Origin: an uncultured Prevotella sp.
GTDB taxonomy: Bacteria > Bacteroidota > Bacteroidia > Bacteroidales > Bacteroidaceae
NCBI GenBank assembly: GCA_944321645.1
Contig: CALUMB010000004.1
Span: forward strand, 1 to 64,000
Length of the DNA stretch: 64,000 bases
Direction: 5' to 3'
The translations under genes and the position numbers were made by a program. Below, one piece after another: positions 53,053 to 61,884 of this stretch. Position 1 is the first letter of the stretch; each line of letters begins with the position of its first letter. A model generated the notes under the pieces. That model did no database searches. It was given only the letters and a program-made list of their open reading frames with translations, and was not told the DNA's origin.

Positions 53053-55440
53053 TCAACGCTTGGCCACGCGGCTAACCTTGTCGCCTTCCTTCACGATGTA
53101 GACGCCTGCCGGGAGAGACGAGAGGTCGGCCTTGGCGCCCTTCTGCGTGAGCACTCGCACGCCAGCAAGCGTGTACACCTCTATGTCGTGCGGCTGCGAC
53201 GCTTCGGCCTCCACCTTCTCCACTGGGGTCAACTTGCCGATGGTGAAGTTCAATTCGTTGTTGTTTGAAGGTATCGCGGACAGCTCGCCGTTTTCGTCTA
53301 AATAATACAGCACAATCCTATATTCGTTGCCCACGGCGGCACCAGGGATGGAACCGCTGAAGTTAAGCACACCCGATTCGCCCTCATTAACGTACAAGTC
53401 GGATGTCAACATTGCCACATTCGTAGGCTCATAAGGCTGCATCTGGAATACGGCGGCGTAAATGTTGTCGAAGTATGACCCCATCAAGCAGTTCACCTCC
53501 GCCGTAAACCTTATATCGTCCGCCACGGCAAGTCCTTCGTAGTCCATGGTTGGTGTGTCAAACATATAAAGGAATGCCGGGTCTGTAGAGGCCACACCGA
53601 ATGAAACATAAATCAAGTCGCTGAGAAGTTCGTTCGTATCCAAATTGACAAGACCAACAACATACAGCCCGCTGAAATAGCCAAGTGCCTTAAATTCCAC
53701 ATCCACACTCTGCCCGTCGGCAAGGACAATCAGGTTTTCGCCCATGGAAATATCAACAAGAGTTTCATCGGCTGCATCTAACAAGACGACTCCCACATTG
53801 TGGTAGAAGTCCTCCCCGCTGTTGTTAGTCAACGTAGCACTCAATTTGAACGGCTGGAGAAAATACGCTGGAGTCTCTTGCCTGAAATTTGTCACGGCCA
53901 CATTGTTCCCGGCAATCTCCGGCTTCTCGAGCTTCACGCCATTGGATGACACGGTGGCGAGCAGGTAAGGAGTAGGCGATGTGCGGTTTGTGCGGATATC
54001 ATACCACCGACGGCGGTTAGTGTCACGGAAAGCCGGGTATATTCTGTAAGTTCCATAGGTCTTGGGGAACGAAGACAGGCTGAAGTCAAAAGTTTTATAC
54101 CCCATGCGTTTGCCAAGCTCTGTGCTATAGCCAGAAGCGATGTACTGGGTGGAGCCTGTGGCGGCGTTCACCACCTTTATGCCCATAGTAACGTCGATGT
54201 TGCCTAAGCTGTTATTGTAGAAGCCGCCCTTTAAGGTCACCGTGGAGCTGGGGTGAGTCGAAGCCTGCTCAAAGTCGAGTTCGCCCTCGCAATATATTAT
54301 AGGAGTAAGCTGGGTGTTGCCTTTTGCAGGGCGCATCCCTATGGCTGCCCACTGGTCGATGTTATATCCAGAAGTGGCTCCGCCAATGCCGTGCTGGTGC
54401 GGGTCAAGGGCAGACAGGAGGAAGTAGCCGTCGCTCATTCCACCCCACCCCCAGTTGATGTGGAAGTAGCCATCGCGGTAGCCATCGCACACAAAAGCGT
54501 GGCCAGAGCCATCGCCCGCCATCCCACTGTAATAAACAGGGCAATCGTCGGCAAGGCTGCCGTACACAAGCTCCTGCCACTCCTCTATGCCATAAAACTT
54601 CCGCTGGAGCAATTGCATACTTTTGTCGTAGCCAAAATAATTTATAATGCCCATGCCGCTGGTAATATCCTGCGCACCGCTCGACGATGGCGCATAAGAC
54701 ATTTCGCTCGCAACACCAACGTCATACATAAGCTTGGCCACAGCATTTCGCGAAGCCTCGGTGCTGTTCTCACCATAGGTGTCGGTCATGGAATCCCAGT
54801 CATAGACGCTCTGGCTGAAATCCACGGACAACATTTCGTCGTAATAGCCGTTATTCCAACTATAAGAATGGCTGCCTGTACCCTGCAGTGGCCATTTATG
54901 ATAGTACATGAGCTGCGCCCAAGCTGTGGCCACGCAGCCCGTGACACACTTCTCGCCGCCAACAGACGGGCAGAGGGCGTTGTACGGGTCGCCTTGGTCC
55001 CAACGCGCCGTCACCATCGGCTCGATGGCATCGTAGACGGGCAGCACCCGCTTCAAGCGCGGCTTGCCTTGCGGCTGCGAGGCGGCATACTCTATCTGCC
55101 GCCCGTACTCGCCGAGCCACCAGCGCATGGCTTCGGGCATGGAGTCGGCCGAGAACGTGCCGCTGTCGGCAAAGCCGAGCACTTTGTTGGCCGCACGGTC
55201 GTCGGCAGCCACGATGACATAGCCGCCGGAGGTGCCGCGGTTGAAGGCATAATAGGCATCGGTGGCCTTGGCCAACGCCAGCTTGGGGGTTGGTTCCGTG
55301 GCCGGCGCAAGCTTGCGGCCTATGCTCCCGCCAAAAAACTCGGAGGCAATCCTGTATGCCTCGCCCTGGTCAATCTTCTCCGCCAACGCAGCACTGCCCA
55401 TAAACAATGCCGCTGCGAAAACGCATAAAGTCTTTTTCAT
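53053..55440 (-). CDS. Streptopain-type C10 cysteine protease, secreted, multidomain
   Basis: A 795-residue exported protease. The signal peptide covers 1-20. Residues about 21-125 are the inhibitory propeptide typical of C10 enzymes (KATDAYYAFNRGTSGGYVIV). The peptidase domain runs about 130-400. The catalytic Cys169 lies in EKCVTGCVATAWAQ and His314 in GDGSGHAFVCDGY, with the supporting INWGWGGMSDGYF. A long C-terminal part with beta-sandwich character follows. The tail EVYTLAGVRV, then LPAGVYIVKEGDKVSRVAKR, looks like a type IX-like sorting signal. Related proteins include SpeB of Streptococcus, interpain A of Prevotella intermedia and PrtT. The start at 55440 gives a clean signal peptide. 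Confidence 0.93.
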   Translation of the reverse strand: MKKTLCVFAAALFMGSAALAEKIDQGEAYRIASEFFGGSIGRKLAPATEPTPKLALAKATDAYYAFNRGTSGGYVIVAADDRAANKVLGFADSGTFSADSMPEAMRWWLGEYGRQIEYAASQPQGKPRLKRVLPVYDAIEPMVTARWDQGDPYNALCPSVGGEKCVTGCVATAWAQLMYYHKWPLQGTGSHSYSWNNGYYDEMLSVDFSQSVYDWDSMTDTYGENSTEASRNAVAKLMYDVGVASEMSYAPSSSGAQDITSGMGIINYFGYDKSMQLLQRKFYGIEEWQELVYGSLADDCPVYYSGMAGDGSGHAFVCDGYRDGYFHINWGWGGMSDGYFLLSALDPHQHGIGGATSGYNIDQWAAIGMRPAKGNTQLTPIIYCEGELDFEQASTHPSSTVTLKGGFYNNSLGNIDVTMGIKVVNAATGSTQYIASGYSTELGKRMGYKTFDFSLSSFPKTYGTYRIYPAFRDTNRRRWYDIRTNRTSPTPYLLATVSSNGVKLEKPEIAGNNVAVTNFRQETPAYFLQPFKLSATLTNNSGEDFYHNVGVVLLDAADETLVDISMGENLIVLADGQSVDVEFKALGYFSGLYVVGLVNLDTNELLSDLIYVSFGVASTDPAFLYMFDTPTMDYEGLAVADDIRFTAEVNCLMGSYFDNIYAAVFQMQPYEPTNVAMLTSDLYVNEGESGVLNFSGSIPGAAVGNEYRIVLYYLDENGELSAIPSNNNELNFTIGKLTPVEKVEAEASQPHDIEVYTLAGVRVLTQKGAKADLSSLPAGVYIVKEGDKVSRVAKR

Positions 55441-55557
55441 ATCAAGAAATTTTATTTGTATATCGTTAGTTAGCACAAAACAAACTTGACGGGTCAAAAC
55501 CCTTTGCGCCCAAATCAAATAGCCTTAGGTTCGTTCGATAGACACTATTCTGCCTTA

Positions 55558-55565
55558 CAAAGTTA
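55558..55565 (-). promoter_or_regulatory. Putative -7 element of the C10 protease gene
   Basis: The minus strand reads TAACTTTG, matching TAnnTTTG, giving a leader of about 110 bases. The nearest TTTG is only 12 nt upstream. Confidence 0.5.
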
Positions 55566-55706
55566 GGGAAAATCCGCCAAACCGGATTAATTTAAATAGA
55601 ATATTTATGCTTTGTTAAGTTTTTCGGAGAGTCGGCAAATGTCAAATTAGAGTTAAAAAAGCATATAGGAAATCCGCAAAATGGCCATTGTTTCAAAATT
55701 TTAGAG

Positions 55707-55714
55707 TAAATTTG
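55707..55714 (+). promoter_or_regulatory. Putative -7 element of the PL11 gene
   Basis: TAAATTTG, a full TAnnTTTG match, 45 bases before the ATG; no clear -33 element. Confidence 0.6.
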
Positions 55715-55758
55715 CAGGCAGTACCAATAGCTACGGATAATTTATCAATAATAAAAGC

Positions 55759-58311
55759 ATGAGGAACTTTACTTATTTAGCATTTGCGGCGTTACTGTCT
55801 GCCCATAGCGCAGCGGCCAACGCACAAGCCTCGTCGCCGACATTCCAGACGGAGAAGCTGTCGCGCGGGGTCGTGGCCGTGCCTCCGGCAAGTGGCAACG
55901 GGATGTTTGTAAGTTGGCGACTGTTTAGCACAGATCCCGACGAGATTACCTTCGACCTCCTTCGCGACGGCAAGGTGGTGGCAACCAACATCACTGACAA
56001 GACCAACTACGTAGACGTGAACGGCCTGGCAACCAGCAAATACCAGGTTGTGGCCAAACGTTTTGGAGTTGAGGTCGACAGGAGCGAGCCAGTAGAAGGC
56101 TGGAGTGACGTGGCACTGCGACTGAAGCTCGACCGCCCAGCAAGCGGAGTCGAGCACGGAGCCGACTACTCCTACACCCCCAACGACTGTAGTGTCGGAG
56201 ATGTTGACGGAGATGGCAATTACGAGATTATCGTCAAGTGGGATCCATCCAACTCAAAAGACAACTCCCATGGTGGCTATACCGGCAACGTCATACTCGA
56301 CTGCTACAAACTCGACGGCACCAAACTGTGGCGCATAGACCTCGGGCCGAACATACGCGCAGGAGCGCACTACACGCAGTTCCTTGTGTGGGACTTCGAC
56401 GGCGACGGCAAAGCCGAACTGATGTGCAAGACGGCACCGGGCAGCAAAGATGGAGCAGGCAACTACGTAAACCAGGCAGCAACAGACCCAGAGATACAGT
56501 CTGCCGACAACTCCAAAGACTGGCGCAACAGCGGCGGCAGGATTGATGGCGGCCAGGAGTACCTGACTGTGTTCGAGGGCGAAACAGGAAAAGCCCTCCA
56601 CACGGTATTCTACAATCCCAACCGCAGCGCAGGCTACGGCGGTGACGGCAGCGGCACGTTCAACTGGGATGACCGTTCGGGCAAAAACGACTACGCCAGC
56701 TACGGCAACCGCGGCGAGCGTTACCTGGCCACTGTGGCTTGCCTTGACGGCCCTGACAAGCCCGCAGGAGCTGTGTTCTCACGCGGATACTACACCTACG
56801 CATTCCTCTGGGCCGTTGGCTTCGACGGCAAGGAAATCACCACGAAGTGGTTCCACGCTGCAAGGTCGAAGACAAAGTACAGCGTAACTGACGCGGCAGG
56901 CAATACCACAGAGTACACCGCACCGGCCAGCACCGGCAACATGGGCAGCAACACGGCCTACGGCAACGGCAACCACAATCTGTCGTGCGGCGACGTTGAC
57001 GGCGACGGCTACGACGAAATCATCTGGGGCGGGTGCGCCATCGACCATGACGGCAAGCTGATGTACGCCACAGGCTACGGGCACGGCGACGCAATGCACC
57101 TGAGCGACCTCATACCAAGCAGGCCGGGTCTGGAGGTATTCACCGTACACGAAGGCTCGCCCTACGGGTGGAACATACACGACGCAGCCACAGGAGAAGT
57201 TATCCGCTATTCCACCGGTGGCGGTGACAACGGACGCGGACTCGCCGCCGACGTGGACTTGGAAAACACCGGCTTTGAATTCTGGTCGTCTAACGACGGC
57301 AAAATCAGGAGCGCTGAGACAGGCAACGTCGTGAGTGAGGTTGGTGCTTCCACCAACTTCCGCATCTATTGGGACGGCGACCTACAGGACGAACTACTCG
57401 ATGGCGGCAAACTTGACAAGTGGAACAGTGGCCGCCTATATTTAAATGGGAAGAACATTTACGACTTCGGCTCGTCGTGCAACGGCACCAAAGCCACACC
57501 CAACCTTCAAGCTGACATCTTGGGAGACTGGCGCGAGGAAATCATACTCCACAGCGATGACGAGCTTGTCATCCTCACGACCAATGTCGCAACCTCATAT
57601 AGGGTGCCGACTCTGATGCACGACCACATCTACCGACTTGGGGTAGCATGGCAAAACGTGGCCTACAACCAACCGCCACACCTTGGGTATTACCTGCCGG
57701 GCTACTTCACCACGCGCTACGTCAAGCTAACTCCTGGCGAGTTTGAGCAGACCGTCCAAACAGGCCAGCCCATCGACACCATCAGCCGCCGCTGGATAAA
57801 CAGCTCGTTCCCGAAACTGGTATGCTCTATCGCTCCAGACGGCACCATCACAGAGGCCGGCACAATGAATGGCTTCACATTCAAGATGGATTACTTCGCA
57901 ACGAAGTCGTTCACACTAACCGGCATACCGACAGAGGAAGGCGACTACAAGTTTGTCATTGCCAGCGGCACAAACAACTTGGGTAACCCTGCACGTACCG
58001 ACACCATTGTAATCCACGCCACCAAGCCATCAGGCATCAGCGACGCAAACGCAGACGGCAACAAGTGGGCAAGCGTGGAAAGCAACGTGTTCACAGACCA
58101 CATTGGCATCAACGTCAACCTGACTAAGCCGCAGAACGTGAGCGTGAAGATATTCAACACGGCAGGAGCTACAGTGTTTGGCAACGACTACCACGTGGAC
58201 GGCAATGCCAACATCAACGTGGACGGACTCGGACACCTGCGCAGCGGCATCTACATCATACGCATGGAAGCTGCCGACGGACGCTTCGTACAGAAGATGA
58301 TCAAACGCTAA
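55759..58311 (+). CDS. Secreted rhamnogalacturonan lyase (PL11) with C-terminal sorting tail
   Basis: An 850-residue exported lyase that cuts the rhamnogalacturonan I backbone of pectin. The signal peptide covers about 1-23. An N-terminal beta domain (about 30-130) precedes the eight-bladed propeller of PL11. Its many calcium loops are visible as VGDVDGDGNYEI, VWDFDGDGKAEL, GDVDGDGYDEI and an AGAHYTQF segment. The last 75 residues form a Por-type secretion tail (VKIFNTAGATVF, then LRSGIYIIRMEAADGRFVQK). It is divergent from the C10 protease and has no SusC/SusD neighbour. GH105 and UxaC encoded elsewhere in the window fit the next steps. Confidence 0.93.
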   Translation: MRNFTYLAFAALLSAHSAAANAQASSPTFQTEKLSRGVVAVPPASGNGMFVSWRLFSTDPDEITFDLLRDGKVVATNITDKTNYVDVNGLATSKYQVVAKRFGVEVDRSEPVEGWSDVALRLKLDRPASGVEHGADYSYTPNDCSVGDVDGDGNYEIIVKWDPSNSKDNSHGGYTGNVILDCYKLDGTKLWRIDLGPNIRAGAHYTQFLVWDFDGDGKAELMCKTAPGSKDGAGNYVNQAATDPEIQSADNSKDWRNSGGRIDGGQEYLTVFEGETGKALHTVFYNPNRSAGYGGDGSGTFNWDDRSGKNDYASYGNRGERYLATVACLDGPDKPAGAVFSRGYYTYAFLWAVGFDGKEITTKWFHAARSKTKYSVTDAAGNTTEYTAPASTGNMGSNTAYGNGNHNLSCGDVDGDGYDEIIWGGCAIDHDGKLMYATGYGHGDAMHLSDLIPSRPGLEVFTVHEGSPYGWNIHDAATGEVIRYSTGGGDNGRGLAADVDLENTGFEFWSSNDGKIRSAETGNVVSEVGASTNFRIYWDGDLQDELLDGGKLDKWNSGRLYLNGKNIYDFGSSCNGTKATPNLQADILGDWREEIILHSDDELVILTTNVATSYRVPTLMHDHIYRLGVAWQNVAYNQPPHLGYYLPGYFTTRYVKLTPGEFEQTVQTGQPIDTISRRWINSSFPKLVCSIAPDGTITEAGTMNGFTFKMDYFATKSFTLTGIPTEEGDYKFVIASGTNNLGNPARTDTIVIHATKPSGISDANADGNKWASVESNVFTDHIGINVNLTKPQNVSVKIFNTAGATVFGNDYHVDGNANINVDGLGHLRSGIYIIRMEAADGRFVQKMIKR

Positions 58312-58361
58312 ACAATACAGCACAGCCGCAACAACGGCGAACTGCAAACGGCGCACATCGA

Positions 58362-58455
58362 CCGACAGGCGGCAAACAGCCTGTCGGCCGCAAACAAAGA
58401 GCCAATGTAGCCTGCAAACCCGACGCACAACGGGCTTGCAGGCTTCATTGGCTCT
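58362..58455 (+). terminator. Two consecutive hairpins after the PL11 gene
   Basis: CCGACAGGC (58362-58370) pairs perfectly with GCCTGTCGG (58379-58387). Then a long stem of about 25 bp with two mismatches runs from 58397-58421 to 58431-58455 (AAGAGCCAATG with CATTGGCTCTT at its base). The long stem is the likely terminator. Confidence 0.7.
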
Positions 58456-58643
58456 TACTGTTGGGTAACATCGACAGCCACAAAACGCACAGGCGAACCC
58501 TACGAGAGTGCCAGATTTGCAAATTCAGCCCGGCAGCCACGAATTACTTTACGCAGGCCACGTATCTTTGTGACGGCTAAAAAGTTATCCTTTTCAGGAA
58601 ACTTTCTGCCCGCGCCTTGCGGAAAAGTTTTCAGAAAAACATT

Positions 58644-58673
58644 TTTCTTTCTCGCAAAAAAAGCATAACTTTG
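58644..58673 (+). promoter_or_regulatory. Promoter of nrdJ
   Basis: TTTC (58644-58647), 18 nt, TAACTTTG (58666-58673), leaving a leader of under 20 bases. Confidence 0.6.
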
Positions 58674-58696
58674 CCGCCAATAACAACGACCAAATC

Positions 58697-61261
58697 ATGG
58701 ATTCCAACAAAACCTTTACTTACGAAGAGGCCTTCGCCGCTTCGCTTGAATATTTTCGCGGCGACGAGCTGGCAGCCCGCGTCTGGGTGAACAAATACGC
58801 CATGAAAGACAGCTTCGGCAACATCTTCGAACGGTCGCCAGAAGATATGCACTGGCGCATAGCCAACGAGATAGCCCGCATCGAGAACAAATACGCCAAC
58901 CCAATGCCGGCGGCAGACGTGTTCTCACTGCTCGACCACTTCCGCTACATCATCCCGGCCGGCAGCCCAATGACCGGCATAGGCAACAACCACCAAATTG
59001 CCTCGCTGAGCAACTGCTTCGTGATTGGAATCGACGGCGACGCCGACTCCTACGGGGCGATCATGCGCATCGACGAAGAGCAGGTGCAACTGATGAAGCG
59101 GCGCGGCGGCGTAGGCCACGATATGTCGCACATACGCCCAAAAGGGTCGCCCGTAAACAACTCTGCGCTCACTTCCACCGGGCTCGTGCCGTTCATGGAG
59201 AGGTACAGCAACTCCACTCGCGAGGTGGCGCAGGACGGACGGCGCGGCGCACTGATGCTGTCCGTGAGCATCAAGCACCCCGACAGCGAGGCTTTCATCG
59301 ACGCAAAGATGACTGAAGGCAAGGTGACGGGGGCAAACGTTTCGGTGAAAATCGACGACGAATTCATGGAGGCGGCCATCAACGACCGCCCATACGTACA
59401 GCAATTCCCGATAGGCAGCGACAATCCCTTTTATAAAAAAGAAATCAGCGCGAAAGCACTTTGGGAGAAAATCGTACACAACGCATGGAAAAGCGCCGAG
59501 CCTGGCGTGCTCTTCTGGGACACCATCATCCGCGAAAGCATCCCCGACTGCTACGCCGACCTCGGTTTCCGCACCGTATCAACAAATCCATGCGGCGAAA
59601 TCCCGCTCTGCCCCTACGACTCGTGCCGCCTGCTCTCAATCAATCTCTACTCATACGTGATCGACCCGTTCACGCCACAAGCGCGTTTCGACTTTGACCT
59701 ATTCCAACGCCACGTCATGGCGGCGCAACGCATAATGGACGACATTGTTGACCTGGAGCTTGAAAAAATAGACTTGATAATGGAAAAGGTGGACAGCGAC
59801 CCGCAAAGCGACGAGGTGAAAGGAGCCGAACGCCACCTTTGGGAAAAAATCAAGAAGAAAAGCGGCATGGGCCGCCGCACAGGCGTGGGCATCACCGCAG
59901 AAGGCGATATGCTGGCCGCAATGGGCCTGCGATACGGCAGCGAAGAGGCCACGGCCTTTTCCGTTGAGGTACACAAGACACTGGCCTTGGCCGCCTACCG
60001 TTCGTCGGTGGAAATGGCACGCGAACGCGGCGCATTCGCCGTCTACGACACGAACCGCGAGAAAGACAACCCCTTCATCTCGCGTCTGCGCGAAGCCGAC
60101 CCACAGCTTTACGACGACATGGCGAAATACGGCCGCCGCAACATAGCCTGCCTTACTATCGCGCCGACCGGGACGACAAGCCTCATGACGCAGACCACAA
60201 GCGGCATCGAGCCTGTGTTCCTGCCAGTCTACAAACGCCGACGCAAGGTGAACCCCGGCGACGAAAACGTACACGTGGACTATACCGACGAAGTGGGCGA
60301 CTCGTTCGAGGAGTACATCGTCTACCACCGCAAGTTCCTCAAGTGGATGAAGGTGAACGGATACGACATAGACAGGAAGTACTCGCAGGAAGAAATAGAC
60401 GCACTCGTGGCAAAATCGCCATACTACAAGGCCACGGCAAACGACGTTGACTGGCTCATGAAGGTGCGAATGCAAGGCGCAATACAAAAATGGGTGGACC
60501 ACTCCATCAGCGTCACGGTAAACCTCCCTGCCGATGTCGACGAGGCACTGGTCAACCGCCTATACGTAGAGGCTTGGCGCTCGGGGTGCAAGGGCTGCAC
60601 AATCTACCGCGACGGAAGCCGCTCGGGCGTGATGATCTCGGTGTCGAAGAAAGACAAGAAGGGTGGAACCGACGGCACGCCGGGCGAGCCAATGCCGTGC
60701 AAGCAGCCCGAAGTGACCGAGGTCAGGCCGAAAGAACTTGAGTGCGACGTGGTGCGCTTCCAAAACAACAAGGAAAAGTGGGTGGCCTTCGTCGGCCTGC
60801 TCAACGGCTACCCCTACGAAATATTCACCGGACTGCAAGACGACGACGAGGGCATCGTGCTGCCAAAGACCGTGACAAAGGGCAAAATCATAAAGCAGAC
60901 CGACGAGAACGGCAAGCACCGCTACGACTTCCAGTTTGAGAACAAGCGTGGATACAAGACCACCGTGGAGGGCCTGAGCGAGAAATTCAACCCCGAATAC
61001 TGGAACTATGCCAAGCTCATAAGCGGCGTGCTGCGTTACAGAATGCCCATTGCCAACGTGATCAAGCTCGTAAGCTCTCTGCAACTGAAAGACGAAAGCA
61101 TCAACACATGGAAAAACGGCGTTGAGCGCGCGCTGAAAAAATACGTGGTGGACGGCACTGAAGCCAAAGGCCAGAAATGCCCGGTGTGCGGCCACGAGTC
61201 GCTCGTCTACCAAGAAGGCTGCCTCATCTGCAAAAACTGTGGCGCAAGCCGCTGCGGATAA
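58697..61261 (+). CDS. nrdJ: Adenosylcobalamin-dependent (class II) ribonucleotide reductase
   Basis: Reduces ribonucleotides to deoxyribonucleotides using coenzyme B12, without needing oxygen. The 854 residues carry the family marks. SLSNCFVIG holds the first redox cysteine. NPCGEIPLCPYDSCRLLSIN holds the radical cysteine and glutamate. APTGTTSLMTQTTSGIEPVF and GCKGCTIYRDGSRSGV follow. A C-terminal zinc ribbon (CPVCGHES, CLICKNCGASRCG) probably also serves as the shuttle cysteines. It is a single gene with a very short leader, so B12 control by a long riboswitch is unlikely. B12 synthesis or uptake genes are not in view. Confidence 0.96.
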   Translation: MDSNKTFTYEEAFAASLEYFRGDELAARVWVNKYAMKDSFGNIFERSPEDMHWRIANEIARIENKYANPMPAADVFSLLDHFRYIIPAGSPMTGIGNNHQIASLSNCFVIGIDGDADSYGAIMRIDEEQVQLMKRRGGVGHDMSHIRPKGSPVNNSALTSTGLVPFMERYSNSTREVAQDGRRGALMLSVSIKHPDSEAFIDAKMTEGKVTGANVSVKIDDEFMEAAINDRPYVQQFPIGSDNPFYKKEISAKALWEKIVHNAWKSAEPGVLFWDTIIRESIPDCYADLGFRTVSTNPCGEIPLCPYDSCRLLSINLYSYVIDPFTPQARFDFDLFQRHVMAAQRIMDDIVDLELEKIDLIMEKVDSDPQSDEVKGAERHLWEKIKKKSGMGRRTGVGITAEGDMLAAMGLRYGSEEATAFSVEVHKTLALAAYRSSVEMARERGAFAVYDTNREKDNPFISRLREADPQLYDDMAKYGRRNIACLTIAPTGTTSLMTQTTSGIEPVFLPVYKRRRKVNPGDENVHVDYTDEVGDSFEEYIVYHRKFLKWMKVNGYDIDRKYSQEEIDALVAKSPYYKATANDVDWLMKVRMQGAIQKWVDHSISVTVNLPADVDEALVNRLYVEAWRSGCKGCTIYRDGSRSGVMISVSKKDKKGGTDGTPGEPMPCKQPEVTEVRPKELECDVVRFQNNKEKWVAFVGLLNGYPYEIFTGLQDDDEGIVLPKTVTKGKIIKQTDENGKHRYDFQFENKRGYKTTVEGLSEKFNPEYWNYAKLISGVLRYRMPIANVIKLVSSLQLKDESINTWKNGVERALKKYVVDGTEAKGQKCPVCGHESLVYQEGCLICKNCGASRCG

Positions 61262-61273
61262 AGCGTTGGCTTT

Positions 61274-61301
61274 CCCGCCCCGGCTGTCCGGCCGGGGCGG
61301 G
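61274..61301 (+). terminator. Terminator after nrdJ
   Basis: CCCGCCCCGGC pairs perfectly with GCCGGGGCGGG around a short loop just behind the stop. No T run follows. Confidence 0.6.
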
Positions 61302-61385
61302 GAAGGCCGCAGCAACAAATCCAAATCATACCAAGCAAATCCAGTCCGACAGATTAGAACCACCATCCACAGACACTAAAGAATC

Positions 61386-61757
61386 ATGGAAATAAGCTCA
61401 AGCTTCGTGTTCCTCCGCGACGTGCGGCTTCATGCCCGCCACGGAGTCTCGCCGCAAGAAACCGCCGTAGGGGCCGACTTCATTGTCAACCTACGCGCCG
61501 AATACGACATCTCACGCGCCATCGAGACCGACGACGTGGCCGACACGCTAAGCTATGCCGACATGTTCGGGGTGGTAAAGCGCGAAATGGCCATACCTTC
61601 GCGGTTGCTGGAGCACGTTGCCGGACGCATAGCCAAAGCCCTGTTTGCCGAATTTCCGGACATAACCGCGCTTGACTTGGCCATCACAAAAGTAAACCCG
61701 CCAATGGGAGCCTGCTGCAATGGGGCCGGCATAGAAATGCACTCGACACGCCACTGA
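61386..61757 (+). CDS. folB: Dihydroneopterin aldolase
   Basis: Splits dihydroneopterin to hydroxymethyl-dihydropterin in folate synthesis. The 123 residues have the typical length and fold. The start is SSFVFLRDVRLHARHGVSPQE with the conserved HARHGV and the following Glu. DTLSYADMFGVVKREM and the late VNPPMGA segment follow. It forms octamers in the cytosol. It lies 124 bases after nrdJ and about 130 before the amidase gene. No other folate gene is adjacent; folC is at 15854. Confidence 0.93.
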   Translation: MEISSSFVFLRDVRLHARHGVSPQETAVGADFIVNLRAEYDISRAIETDDVADTLSYADMFGVVKREMAIPSRLLEHVAGRIAKALFAEFPDITALDLAITKVNPPMGACCNGAGIEMHSTRH

Positions 61758-61833
61758 CGCAAGACGGGGAGCCTGCCGAAGCCAAAGCACGCGCTCCCCC
61801 GCAGCCTTAATAAATGATAAAACTCTGCCAATA

Positions 61834-61866
61834 TTTGGAGTTTTTATGGATTAATCATTACTTTTG
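61834..61866 (+). promoter_or_regulatory. Promoter of the amidase gene
   Basis: TTTG (61834-61837), 21 nt, TACTTTTG (61859-61866). It overlaps the ORF start at 61864 and so supports the ATG at 61885. Confidence 0.8.
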
Positions 61867-61884
61867 CGTAATTTTACAGACGTT

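Larger units (their letters stand above)
55441..55758. other. Divergent regulatory region between the C10 protease and PL11 lyase genes
   Basis: No gene was found. The 318 AT-rich bases contain one -7 element for each gene. Confidence 0.6.
58312..58696. other. Intergenic region between the PL11 lyase gene and nrdJ
   Basis: No gene was found in these 385 bases. They contain two hairpins behind the lyase gene and the nrdJ promoter. I looked for a cobalamin riboswitch and found no convincing one. Confidence 0.65.

Noticed and set aside
58456..58665. Cobalamin riboswitch upstream of nrdJ
   Set aside because: A short AGCCCGG...GCCAC stretch recalls parts of a B12 box, but the full conserved set is missing and the predicted transcript starts after it.
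61864..61884. Upstream ATG start of the amidase gene
   Set aside because: It overlaps the TACTTTTG promoter element and gives no proper signal peptide at the N-terminus; 61885 does. The upstream starts at 1215, 1284, 10246 and 33134 were rejected for the same promoter overlap.
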